From contig NZ_CP129016.1 of NCBI RefSeq assembly GCF_020524085.2, positions 1,668,001-1,732,000 on the forward strand: a stretch of 64,000 nt of DNA, read 5' to 3'. Made by a program: the position numbers and the translations under genes. The DNA comes from Halobacillus litoralis (GTDB lineage: Bacteria > Bacillota > Bacilli > Bacillales > Halobacillaceae). Shown here piece after piece: positions 8,890-16,945 of the stretch (the first letter of the stretch is position 1; every line of letters starts with the position of its first letter). A model generated the notes under the pieces. That model did not search any database. It had not been told where the DNA came from and saw only the letters and a list, made by a program, of their open reading frames with translations.

Positions 8890-8958
8890 ACCTCACCAGC
8901 CTTTCCTGATAAAGGCTTTGTCCACAACATACTGACTGGTTGGAATGGAGGGTATGGC

Positions 8959-9381
8959 ATGAAACATGAAAGCAGACTAAGAGTCAGGTTTTGCGAGACA
9001 GATATGGCAGGGCACATCAATAATACGAGCTATTTCATTTACTTGGAAGAAGCGAGGGGGAAGTTTTTTCAAGAAGTCCTGCCAGCACATGTGAATTCTG
9101 TCGGACGTTTTATTATTGCATCAACTACATGTGATTTTGTAAGCTAGGCATACTTTGGAAACCCTTTGATCATTCGTTCCTGGATTTCACGCATAGGTCG
9201 CAGCAGTGTTACTTTTACTCATCAGATTCTGGTTGAAGGCTCAGAAGAACGGGTCGCACAGGCGGATGCTGTCATCGTTCATTTCAATTATGAGAAACAG
9301 CAGAGTGAGCCGGTTAGTGATGAGCTGCGTGTGTGTTTAGAAGCTTACTTGGAAACAGAGACGGCAGAAAGGAGTGTATGA
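8959..9381 (+). pseudogene. Acyl-CoA thioesterase (4HBT family) with in-frame TAG
   Basis: Hot-dog thioesterase of about 140 aa, related to YbgC/FadM. The active-site segment RFCETDMAGHINNTSYF is intact. An amber codon at 9145-9147 splits the frame (CDFVS-stop-AYFGNPLIIRS); the downstream part stays in the same frame to 9381. CAG (Gln) to TAG is the simplest explanation. This is a substitution, not a homopolymer slip, so it may be a true mutation. Good GGAGG site 8 bases before the ATG. It would recycle CoA from dead-end acyl-CoAs. Confidence 0.75.
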
Positions 9382-9382
9382 G

Positions 9383-10150
9383 GTGGGTAGATTTGAGCAA
9401 AGCATTGCAGTCATTACAGGAGCAGGAAGCGGAATTGGTGAACAAACCGCTGTAAAACTTGCGAATGAAGGAGCGAAAGTGATCCTTGTCGGAAGGACGA
9501 AAAGTAAACTGGAAAGAGTGGCCGCACAGATTAATGAAGGTTTAGAGGAACCGGCCGCAAATGTTTATCAAGCGGATGTCACTCAGGAAGACCAGTTGAA
9601 CCAGTTCGCCGGTTTCGTGAAAAATGAGTATGGTGACCTGCACGTTTTGGTGAACAATGCAGGCATATCGGGCAAATCTTCCATCCTTGATATGGAAGCA
9701 GAGGAGTGGGACCGCATCCAGGATACGAACCTGAAGAGTGTGTTTCTTGTCTCTAAAGCGCTTGGACGTTTGATGATGGAAGGGGAGACACAGGAGGATC
9801 GTTCCATCGTTAATGTGGCTTCCCTGTCTGGTCACAAAGCCGGGGCGAAAATTCCTCACTACAGCTCCTCGAAAGCCGCAGTGATCAATTTCACTAAAGC
9901 ACTGGCGTTGGAATTCTCAGCTTCCGGTATCCGTGTGAATTCCGTATCGCCGGGATTCGCGGAAACGCCTTTGACGGAAGAGGGGTTGAAGAACAAGCGG
10001 TTTGAGGAGGCAATCCAAAGAAATACAGCCTTAGGCCGGGTAGGGAGACCAGAAGAAGTAGCTAATGTCATCTGTTTTGCTGCCTCTAAAGAAGCTTCCT
10101 ATATGACAGGTTCCGATCTACTGGTGGACGGTGGCTGGCTGATTAAGTGA
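9383..10150 (+). CDS. SDR-family oxidoreductase
   Basis: Third SDR of the operon, 255 aa. GAGSGIG cofactor motif, NNAG at about residue 89, catalytic YSSSK, and TGSDLLVDGG near the C-terminus. The GTG at 9383 is preferred because GGAG ends 8 bases upstream; the GTG at 9374 overlaps that site. Directly follows the thioesterase stop. The substrate is probably another hydroxyl intermediate of the same pathway. Confidence 0.82.
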   Translation: MGRFEQSIAVITGAGSGIGEQTAVKLANEGAKVILVGRTKSKLERVAAQINEGLEEPAANVYQADVTQEDQLNQFAGFVKNEYGDLHVLVNNAGISGKSSILDMEAEEWDRIQDTNLKSVFLVSKALGRLMMEGETQEDRSIVNVASLSGHKAGAKIPHYSSSKAAVINFTKALALEFSASGIRVNSVSPGFAETPLTEEGLKNKRFEEAIQRNTALGRVGRPEEVANVICFAASKEASYMTGSDLLVDGGWLIK

Positions 10151-10159
10151 ACTGTAAAA

Positions 10160-10173
10160 TGATAACGCTTACA
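10160..10173. promoter_or_regulatory. cre-like CcpA site before the CoA-ligase gene
   Basis: TGATAACGCTTACA matches the cre consensus TGWAANCGNTNWCA at all defined positions but one. It lies in the gap between the SDR and the CoA ligase, so carbon catabolite repression could act on the ligase-transporter half of the operon. Confidence 0.45.
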
Positions 10174-10208
10174 AATTTGATGGAAATTATTAATAAGGAG
10201 TGGTCTTC

Positions 10209-11888
10209 TTGCGAACGAAACATTATGAATTTTGGCCTAAGTTGACGAAGTCCTTAACCGTTCCGGAAACGTCCATTTATGACAACCTCAGGGTTTCCGC
10301 TACACGGTATCCTGAACACGAAGCCATTTATTATTATGGTGCTGGATTGACTTACCGGGAGCTGTTGGAACAGGTCGATGCACTGGCAGGATACATGCAG
10401 CTTTATATGCAGGTGGAGAAAGGAGATAAAGTTCTGCTTCTTATGCAGAACTCTCCTCAGTTCATCATTGGTTACTATGCCATGCTAAGAGTAGGGGCTG
10501 TGGTCGTACCAATTAACCCGATGTTAAAAACGGAAGAGCTTGAATTTTACGTGAAAGATGGAGGGATCAAGCACGCGGTCATCGGCTAGGAGCTGATGGA
10601 TGTCGTTCAACCACTAGTCGAAACGACGACTTTACACAACATTGTTGTGGCTGCCTATTCGGATTATACAGGGAAAATGAACGAGGAACGGCTTCCCGTT
10701 GAAGTTTTTGCTCCACGAAATGTTTTTGAAGATGATGCAGTACACATTTGGTCAGAAGCCTTGGCGTTAAAAGCCCGGCCGAAAGACAGTGAAGTCCATG
10801 CCGATGATCTGGCTGTGCTTCCATACACTTCAGGTACAACCGGGCTGCCTAAAGGCTGCATGCATACAAACCGGACGGTGCAGGCCAATATCCTTGGGGC
10901 CTTTTACTGGTCTCGTGCCACCATGGATTCAAGATCCTTGGCAACACTGCCTTATTTCCATGTCACCGGCATGGTTCACAGTATGCACATGCCTATTTTC
11001 AGTGGAAACAAAATTGTCATTATGACGCGCTGGGACCGGGAAACGGCCCGGCAGTTGATTCGTGATCAGCAGTGTACCCATTGGGTGACGATCAGCACCA
11101 TGCTCGTTGATTTTCTTGCAAACCCTGAAGTGAAAGCGGAAGACTTACGTTCTTTATATGCGATATCAGGTGGGGGCGCGGCATTTCCGAAAGCCTTAGG
11201 AGAGAAGCTTTATCAACTGACCGGCCTTGAGTTCGTTGAAGGGTATGGTCTTTCCGAAACGATAGCCCAGACCCACTTTAATCCGCCGGATCGTCCGAAA
11301 ATGCAGTGTCTTGGTATTCCTTCCTTTGATGTGGATGCGAGAATCATTGATCCGGCCACGATGGAGGAAATAGGGACCGGTGAAATTGGTGAGATTGTCG
11401 TGAACGGGCCGCAGGTGATGATCGGCTACTATAATCGGGCAGACGAAAATGAGAGTGCTTTTGTCGAGATTGACGGGAAATCTTTTTTCCGAACGGGCGA
11501 TATCGGCCGCTTTGATGAGGAAGGATATTTCTTCATTGTCGATCGATTGAAGCGGATGATCAACGCTTCCGGATACAATGTATGGCCGACAGAAGTGGAG
11601 TCTTCTTTATATGATCACCCGGCTGTTCAGCAAGCGTGTGTCGTCGGTGTCCCAGATCCAAGAAAAGGAGAGAACATCAAGGCCTTTGTCATCCTGAACG
11701 ACAACGCCAAAGGTGAAGTCACTGAAGAGGAGATTGTTGCGTGGTCGAAAGAAAAAATGGCGGCGTATAAGTATCCGAGGATTGTTGAGTTCATTGAAGC
11801 GTTCCCGATGACTAACAGTGGAAAAATCCTCTGGAGGAAGCTCCAGGAGGAAGAAAGACAGAAAATGAATGCCGATCAGAAGTCCTGA
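10209..11888 (+). pseudogene. AMP-forming acyl-CoA synthetase with in-frame TAG
   Basis: Activates a carboxylic acid with ATP and CoA to acyl-CoA; about 560 aa if read through. ANL-family motifs are intact: the P-loop-like PYTSGTTGLPKGCMHTNR, EGYGLSE, TGDIGRFDEEGYFFIVDR and the C-terminal Lys in NSGKILWRK. An amber codon at 10587-10589 interrupts the frame between AVIG and ELMDVVQ; the frame is unchanged after it, so CAG to TAG is likely. The TTG at 10209 has AAGGAG 8 bases upstream, while GTG at 10200 overlaps that site. As it precedes the Liv transporter, it probably activates the imported acid. Confidence 0.82.
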
Positions 11889-11893
11889 ACACC

Positions 11894-11920
11894 TGTGCCT
11901 TGGAGAGGATCCAAGGCACA
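11894..11920 (+). other. Strong hairpin without T run between CoA ligase and livH
   Basis: TGTGCCTTGGA and TCCAAGGCACA form an 11-bp perfect stem around a 5-base loop. No T run follows on either strand, so it is not a standard terminator. It may be an mRNA-processing or stability element separating the enzyme and transporter parts of the transcript. Confidence 0.5.
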
Positions 11921-11954
11921 ACCGCATCAAAATTGATGGTAAAGGAGAAGTTGA

Positions 11955-12818
11955 ATGGACATTTTAACTCAGCAGCTTTTCAACGGATTGACGATCGGCA
12001 GTGTCTACAGCTTAGTCGCTCTTGGATTGACCCTGGTCTACGGCATCTTGCATATCCCTAACTTTGCCCATGGAGCATTATATATGCTTGGTGCGTACAT
12101 TACGCTGACGATGATGCTCCTCTGGGGAGTTCATTATTGGATGGCGATGGCCGTCTCTGTTTTAGTTGTCGGATTACTTGGTGTGTTGATGGACAGGCTT
12201 GTTTTCCACCCGCTTCGGAATGCTCCTCCGATTCATGATAAGATCGCAGCCATTGGAATTCTGCTGTTCTTAGAAGCTTTTGCCCAGCTGATCTGGGGGG
12301 CTGATTATCGTACGATGGAGACTCCTTACGGGCAGGTCATTGACATCTTCGGCATGACCGCAACAACGCAACGGGTGCTCATAAACATTGGAGCCATAGC
12401 TGTCATGATCCTCCTGTATTTGTTCCTGAAGAAAACTTACATCGGATCCACCATTATTGCGATGGCACAGAACCGGGAAGGAGCTCACTTGGTCGGCATT
12501 AACACGAACAAAGTAGCCATGTTGACCTTCATGATTTCCGGTGGGCTCGCTGCTATTGCCGCATCACTTTCTGCACCGATCAACCTCGTATTTCCCGGGA
12601 TGGGACATCTGGTCATATTGAAAGCTTTCGTCATCATTATTCTCGGCGGCATGGGCAGTGTACCTGGTGCTATTTTAGGCGGTTACATTCTTGGATTTAC
12701 AGAAAGCCTTGGAGCTACTTATATTTCCAATGACTATAAAGACATCATCGCCTTCGTTCTGCTCATCGTCATTCTATCCATTAAGCCAAAAGGGCTGTTC
12801 TCGAGGGAGGGTTTTTAA
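11955..12818 (+). CDS. livH: Branched-chain-type ABC transporter permease (LivH-like)
   Basis: A 287-aa inner-membrane permease with about eight hydrophobic segments. The N-terminus LTIGSVYSLVALGLTLVYGI and PNFAHGALYMLGAY are typical of LivH. Family members import branched amino acids, but also aromatic and other carboxylic acids. Within this operon it probably brings in the acid that the CoA ligase activates. Followed directly by livM. Confidence 0.9.
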   Translation: MDILTQQLFNGLTIGSVYSLVALGLTLVYGILHIPNFAHGALYMLGAYITLTMMLLWGVHYWMAMAVSVLVVGLLGVLMDRLVFHPLRNAPPIHDKIAAIGILLFLEAFAQLIWGADYRTMETPYGQVIDIFGMTATTQRVLINIGAIAVMILLYLFLKKTYIGSTIIAMAQNREGAHLVGINTNKVAMLTFMISGGLAAIAASLSAPINLVFPGMGHLVILKAFVIIILGGMGSVPGAILGGYILGFTESLGATYISNDYKDIIAFVLLIVILSIKPKGLFSREGF

Positions 12819-13847
12819 TTGGGGTCACTACTGAAAAACAGGGGATGGGTGATTGGCGCTCTGACTGTTGCGATCCTATTTCCATTTGTTCTTCCGAATG
12901 CCTACTTCCTTCACATACTAACCCTTGCTTTTATATGGATGATCGCCGTGTACGGCTTAAACCTGTTAGCTGGTTATACGGGGTACCTTTCCCTTGCACA
13001 CGCTGGCTTTTTTGCAATCGGAGCCTACGCTTTAGGATTACTAACTGTCAAAACTGAAATCAACTACTGGCTCGCACTCGTTGCCGCTTGTTTGATTACC
13101 AGTGCGATCGGAGCGGTTGTGGGATTGGTCGCTTTAAGGACGAGGGAGCACTTTTTTGCCATCTATACGTTATGTGTCGGTTACATCATTTATCTGGTTA
13201 TTGATAAATGGGATGGCTTGACGGGTGGTGTACGAGGGTTGATCGGAATTCCGGTTCCTTCAAATATCGGCCCCTTGTCTTTTGAAACCCCTCTTTCCCA
13301 GTACTATCTTGTATTGTTTTTCCTGATCTTCACGGTGCTTGTTATGTACCGAATCGTCCATTCTCTTACAGGGCGTACGTTTATCGCTATTCGTAATAGT
13401 GAAGATTTAGCTCAAACCATTGGCATTTCCACAATGAAAAACAAACTGTTGGTTTTTGTCCTCTCCACTTTCTTTGCAGGCTTAGCCGGTGCGTTATATG
13501 CGTCGTTCATCCGCTTCATCGGTCCTGACATCGGCTACATCACCATCATTTTCGACCTTCTAACCTATTTGTTAGTCGGCGGTATCGGCACCCTTGCAGG
13601 ACCGATCGTTGGTACGTTCCTCATCGTTGCTGTTTCCCAGTCCCTTCAATTTCTGCAGGATTACCGTATGCTCATCTTTGGCCCACTGCTCACTTTGCTG
13701 ATCATTTTCTATCCGCGTGGCATTGTTGGTGCTTATTATGATTGGCGGATGAAACATTCAGCGAAAAAAGTGAAACGGACCAGGAAAGAACAGAGCTATT
13801 TTGAATCCGAAACCGTAGACTCTGAGAAAAAGGTCAAGGAGGGATGA
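12819..13847 (+). CDS. livM: Branched-chain-type ABC transporter permease (LivM-like)
   Basis: A 342-aa permease with many membrane segments. GYLSLAHAGFFAIGAYA and AIRNSEDLAQTIGISTMKNK are family signatures. TTG start immediately after the livH stop, with GGAGG about 8 bases upstream. The C-terminal 40 residues are charged and cytosolic. It overlaps the start region of the ATPase gene and pairs with LivH to form the channel. Confidence 0.9.
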   Translation: MGSLLKNRGWVIGALTVAILFPFVLPNAYFLHILTLAFIWMIAVYGLNLLAGYTGYLSLAHAGFFAIGAYALGLLTVKTEINYWLALVAACLITSAIGAVVGLVALRTREHFFAIYTLCVGYIIYLVIDKWDGLTGGVRGLIGIPVPSNIGPLSFETPLSQYYLVLFFLIFTVLVMYRIVHSLTGRTFIAIRNSEDLAQTIGISTMKNKLLVFVLSTFFAGLAGALYASFIRFIGPDIGYITIIFDLLTYLLVGGIGTLAGPIVGTFLIVAVSQSLQFLQDYRMLIFGPLLTLLIIFYPRGIVGAYYDWRMKHSAKKVKRTRKEQSYFESETVDSEKKVKEG

Positions 13848-13849
13848 GT

Positions 13850-14615
13850 GTGCTCATTGAAACGAAAAAACTGACGAAAAGATTTGGAGGGAATGTTGCG
13901 GTCAATGAGGTGGATTTCACTATTGAAGAGGGGAAGATCAATGCGATCATCGGTCCGAACGGCGCTGGGAAATCCACTTTCTTCAACCTCCTCAGTGGCT
14001 CTTATACACCATCGGCAGGTCAGGTTATCTACAAAGGAAAAGACATTACCAAGTTACCCCCCTGACCGCATCGCCAAACTTGGGGTGGCCCGAACGTTTC
14101 AGACGACGAACCTGTTTGAACAATCCACGGTTCTTGATAACGTCATTGTCGGCCACCGCCTGCGGACCAAATCGAATCTGTGGGATGCGGTTCTACGGAC
14201 GAAACGATTTGCAAAAGAAGAAAAAAAGTGCCGGGACAAGGCGATGGAAGTGCTTGATTTCGTTGATTTAACGCATGTGATGAACCAGCAGGCAGGGAGC
14301 ATCACCCAGGAAGAGAAGAAGCGGGTGGCGTTTGCTCTCGCTCTTGCCACAGATCCCGAGGTCGTTTTCCTTGATGAACCAACGGCAGGCATCAATCCAG
14401 GGGAAACAGAGGGATTGGCGTACTTGATGGAAAAGATGGTCAAAAGAAAAATTACGGTCTGCCTGATTGAACACAAAATGAAGATGATCATGAAGCTTGC
14501 TGATAAGATCATGGTTCTGAATTACGGGGAGAAAATCGCCGAAGGTACGTCGGAACAAATCATGAATGATCCAGCTGTCATTGAAGCGTATCTAGGAGGG
14601 GATGCGAGTGCTTGA
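13850..14615 (+). pseudogene. livG: ABC transporter ATPase (LivG-like), frameshifted at about 14057
   Basis: ATP-binding subunit of the Liv system, about 255 aa when repaired. Walker A GPNGAGKST and Walker B VVFLDEPTAG are present. One extra C in a run of six (about 14056-14061) breaks the frame between KDITKLPP and DRIAKLGVARTFQ. The region of the ABC signature reads SITQEEKKRVAFALAL, lacking the usual glycine-rich LSxGQ form. The GTG at 13850 is favoured: AAGGAGGG lies 7 bases before it but touches the ATG at 13844. Confidence 0.8.
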
Positions 14616-15315
14616 GTTATCCAACGTTTCCGTAAAGTACGGAGGGTTTTCGGCTGTTGAGAATATTGATATTCATGTTGAAAAAGGGGAGCTGGTCGTC
14701 CTGTTAGGGTCGAATGGTGCCGGGAAAAGTACAACGTTCAATGCTATCAGTGGTCTTCAAAAACCGAGTACCGGAACGATCACCTTTGAAGGTTCTTCCA
14801 TCCATGGAAAAGCTCCGGATAAAATCGTGCAATCAGGCATTGTGCAGTGCGCCGAGGATCGGAAGCTGTTTCCTCAGATGACCGTCAAGGAAAATTTAAT
14901 CATGGGAGGGTATGTACACAGGAGAAAGCGCAAGCAGGTCAACCGGTCCTTGGAAGAAGCCTTTGAACTGTTTCCCATCCTATATGAAAAGAAAGATGAT
15001 GCGGCTGGTTCCTTAAGTGGAGGGCAGCAGCAAATGCTTGCCATTGGAAGAGCACTGATGTCAAAACCGAAGCTGATGCTGCTTGATGAACCTTCCATAG
15101 GGCTTGCACCCTTGATTGTGGAGCAGATGTTTGAAGTCATTCAAAAGATTAATAAAGATGGAACCACTGTCCTTCTGGCTGAACAAAATGCCTTTGCCGC
15201 TTTAAAAATTGCTGACAGAGGCTATGTATATGAGAGTGGATCCATTGTTGTCAAAGGATCATCGGATGAACTGCTCGCTAATGATACGGTTCGGAAAGCT
15301 TATATTGGTGCTTAA
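14608..15315 (+). CDS. livF: ABC transporter ATPase (LivF-like)
   Basis: A 235-aa ATPase with Walker A GSNGAGKST, signature LSGGQQQML and Walker B LMLLDEPSIGLAP. LivF type by length and by the IGLAP extension. Starts inside the end of livG. The GTG at 14608 has AGGAGG 8 bases upstream; the ATG at 14602 is too close. Partner of LivG. Confidence 0.9.
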   Translation: MLELSNVSVKYGGFSAVENIDIHVEKGELVVLLGSNGAGKSTTFNAISGLQKPSTGTITFEGSSIHGKAPDKIVQSGIVQCAEDRKLFPQMTVKENLIMGGYVHRRKRKQVNRSLEEAFELFPILYEKKDDAAGSLSGGQQQMLAIGRALMSKPKLMLLDEPSIGLAPLIVEQMFEVIQKINKDGTTVLLAEQNAFAALKIADRGYVYESGSIVVKGSSDELLANDTVRKAYIGA

Positions 15316-15366
15316 AGAGTGTGGGGACGTTTTACAAGAAAACACCAAACCATGGGAGGATCTCAA

Positions 15367-16590
15367 ATGAACTATTTAAAAGTGTCGGCTTTTTTAATGG
15401 TACTGGCTGTTTTACTGGTAATGAGCGGTTGTATCGATAATCCATCGAATCAAGCTTCCAGTGAAGGTGAAAATCAAACGGAATCAGAAGCTCCTGAAGT
15501 GGAAGAAGGCGAAGAAGTGGTAAATATCGGCTATAGTGGTCCTTTAAGCGGTCCGGCGGCTTACTACGGAGAAAGGACGTTAAACGGACTTACAATGGCG
15601 GTGGAAGAAATCAATACCAATGGTGGGTTCGAAATAGATGGACAAACCTATAAATACAACCTGGTTTCTTTGGACGACAAATATCTGCCGAATGAAACGG
15701 CGGCCAATGCCAAGCGTTTATTACAGGAAAACGACACGCCCATCATTTTCTCGCCTCACAGTGGAGGCATTAAGGCGATGCAGGTGTTCAATGAACAGGA
15801 GAATTTTTTAATCGCCGCTTATACGAGTGAACCAGCAGTAACAGAAGAAGGGAACGCATTGACGGTCCGTATTCCACCAAGCTATGCCGGTTATTTGGAC
15901 CCATTCACCAGCTATGCGATGGAAAACCACGGTACGAAACTAGCCGCACTACCTACAGCTTCTCAGTATGGAAAAGACTGGACGGAAGCACTAGTTCCAT
16001 ATTGGGAAGAACAAGGTGGGGAAGTCGTTTATAACTCTTCCATCGATTTTTCCAAAGATACCGACTTCTTTACTCTCGTCACCAATGCCCTGAAGGAAGA
16101 TCCAGACGTGCTGTTTATCGGAGGCCCCTCAGAACCGACAGCGAAAGTGGCGAAGCAGGCAAGAGAGCTAGGGTTTGAAGGTGGATTCATCGTTATGGAT
16201 CAGGCGAAGCTTGATGAAATGCAAAGTGTCACGGGATCTTATGAACAGTTGGAAGGGTCTGTAGGTGTAACGCCTCTTATTCATTCCGAGTACCCAGGTA
16301 CCGATCAATTTATTGAAAAGTATAAGGAGAAATATGGCGAAAATCCTGGATCTGAAGCAGGTTATCACTACGTAGCTATGAATGCCTTTATGGAAGCGAT
16401 GAAAGCAGCAGGAACGGTTGATGACCCTGAAGCCATCCGTTCCCATATGCAGGACGGTCTCGATGCTCTGCCGGAAGAAAAACAAGTGTACACGATAGAG
16501 GAAATCGGGGAAAATGGAGGTTTTTCCACTGCTCTGCGTATCGCAGCCGTCGAGGGTGGAGAAGTCGTTACGATTGATGTTGAAGAGTAA
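15367..16590 (+). CDS. Liv-type ABC substrate-binding lipoprotein
   Basis: A 407-aa extracellular binding protein (LivJ/LivK, periplasmic-binding type I fold). Signal peptide with lipobox VMSGC near residue 22, followed by an acidic linker rich in Glu, Ser and Asn. The mature part opens VVNIGYSGPLSGPAAYYGER. The ATG at 15367 has GGAGG 8 bases upstream; an upstream ATG in frame adds an unlikely leader. Last gene of the operon; it defines what the transporter takes up, but the ligand cannot be read from sequence. Confidence 0.9.
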   Translation: MNYLKVSAFLMVLAVLLVMSGCIDNPSNQASSEGENQTESEAPEVEEGEEVVNIGYSGPLSGPAAYYGERTLNGLTMAVEEINTNGGFEIDGQTYKYNLVSLDDKYLPNETAANAKRLLQENDTPIIFSPHSGGIKAMQVFNEQENFLIAAYTSEPAVTEEGNALTVRIPPSYAGYLDPFTSYAMENHGTKLAALPTASQYGKDWTEALVPYWEEQGGEVVYNSSIDFSKDTDFFTLVTNALKEDPDVLFIGGPSEPTAKVAKQARELGFEGGFIVMDQAKLDEMQSVTGSYEQLEGSVGVTPLIHSEYPGTDQFIEKYKEKYGENPGSEAGYHYVAMNAFMEAMKAAGTVDDPEAIRSHMQDGLDALPEEKQVYTIEEIGENGGFSTALRIAAVEGGEVVTIDVEE

Positions 16591-16608
16591 AAGGTTCAAA
16601 AGTCTGAT

Positions 16609-16637
16609 TAGACAGAAAATTATAAAAAGTATATAAT
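16609..16637 (+). promoter_or_regulatory. Sigma-A promoter of the first structured leader
   Basis: TAGACA (16609-16614), a 17-base spacer, then TATAAT (16632-16637). Transcription would begin at about 16644, 28 bases before a stable stem region and 300 bases before the first gene. Confidence 0.65.
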
Positions 16638-16643
16638 AATAGA

Positions 16644-16771
16644 AGAACATTCACATCTAGAAAGATGGACTCTTTCATGACCCGTGAATGACGCCGATGG
16701 CATGATCATGAACTTTAAATAACTGAGAATCTATGCCCCCGCATAAGCAGTGAGGGATATACGTAGATCAG
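16644..16771 (+). ncRNA. Structured leader RNA A, candidate riboswitch
   Basis: Between a good promoter and a terminator lie several nested stems: CATTCAC (16648-16654) with GTGAATG (16684-16690), enclosing GAAAGA/TCTTTC; then ACGC and an ATCATGAACT stretch (16705-16714); then ACTG (16722) with CAGT (16748), enclosing TATGC/GCATA. The order of elements and several sequence blocks recur in leader B upstream of glaH. I recognise no known riboswitch class in it: no T-box, lysine, TPP, glycine, SAM or purine core. A metabolite-sensing attenuator is inferred. Confidence 0.55.
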
Positions 16772-16816
16772 AGCCAGTTATATCAAGATTTCTTTGATAT
16801 GGCTGGCTTTTGTTTT
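16772..16816 (+). terminator. Intrinsic terminator closing leader A
   Basis: AGCCAG-TT-ATATCAA pairs with TTGATAT-GG-CTGGCT (15 bp with two G-T pairs), followed by TTTGTTTT. It sits about 130 bases before the first gene, as expected for an attenuator. Confidence 0.75.
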
Positions 16817-16945
16817 GGGAATACAAGCGAAAAGTTGATAGAAGACAGCAGATTCCTTTTAGATGACATAGGGAAGCTCTTAGGCTTATGGGAAAACAAA
16901 CCTAAACGTTCAAAGAATGATAGAAATTAATTGGAGGGGTGCAAA

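Noticed and set aside
8891..8925. Terminator after the TetR gene
   Set aside because: A stem (AGCCTTT/AAAGGCT) is present, but there is no T run on the plus strand.
9145..9147. Amber codon reassignment or pyrrolysine
   Set aside because: TAG is used as an ordinary terminal stop by other genes here (for example at 3388 and 63825), and no pyrrolysine genes are in view.
16644..16771. Known riboswitch classes for leader A (T-box, lysine, TPP, glycine, SAM, cobalamin)
   Set aside because: None of the conserved core sequences of these classes, as I recall them, is present; a short CTGAGAA match to TPP is isolated.
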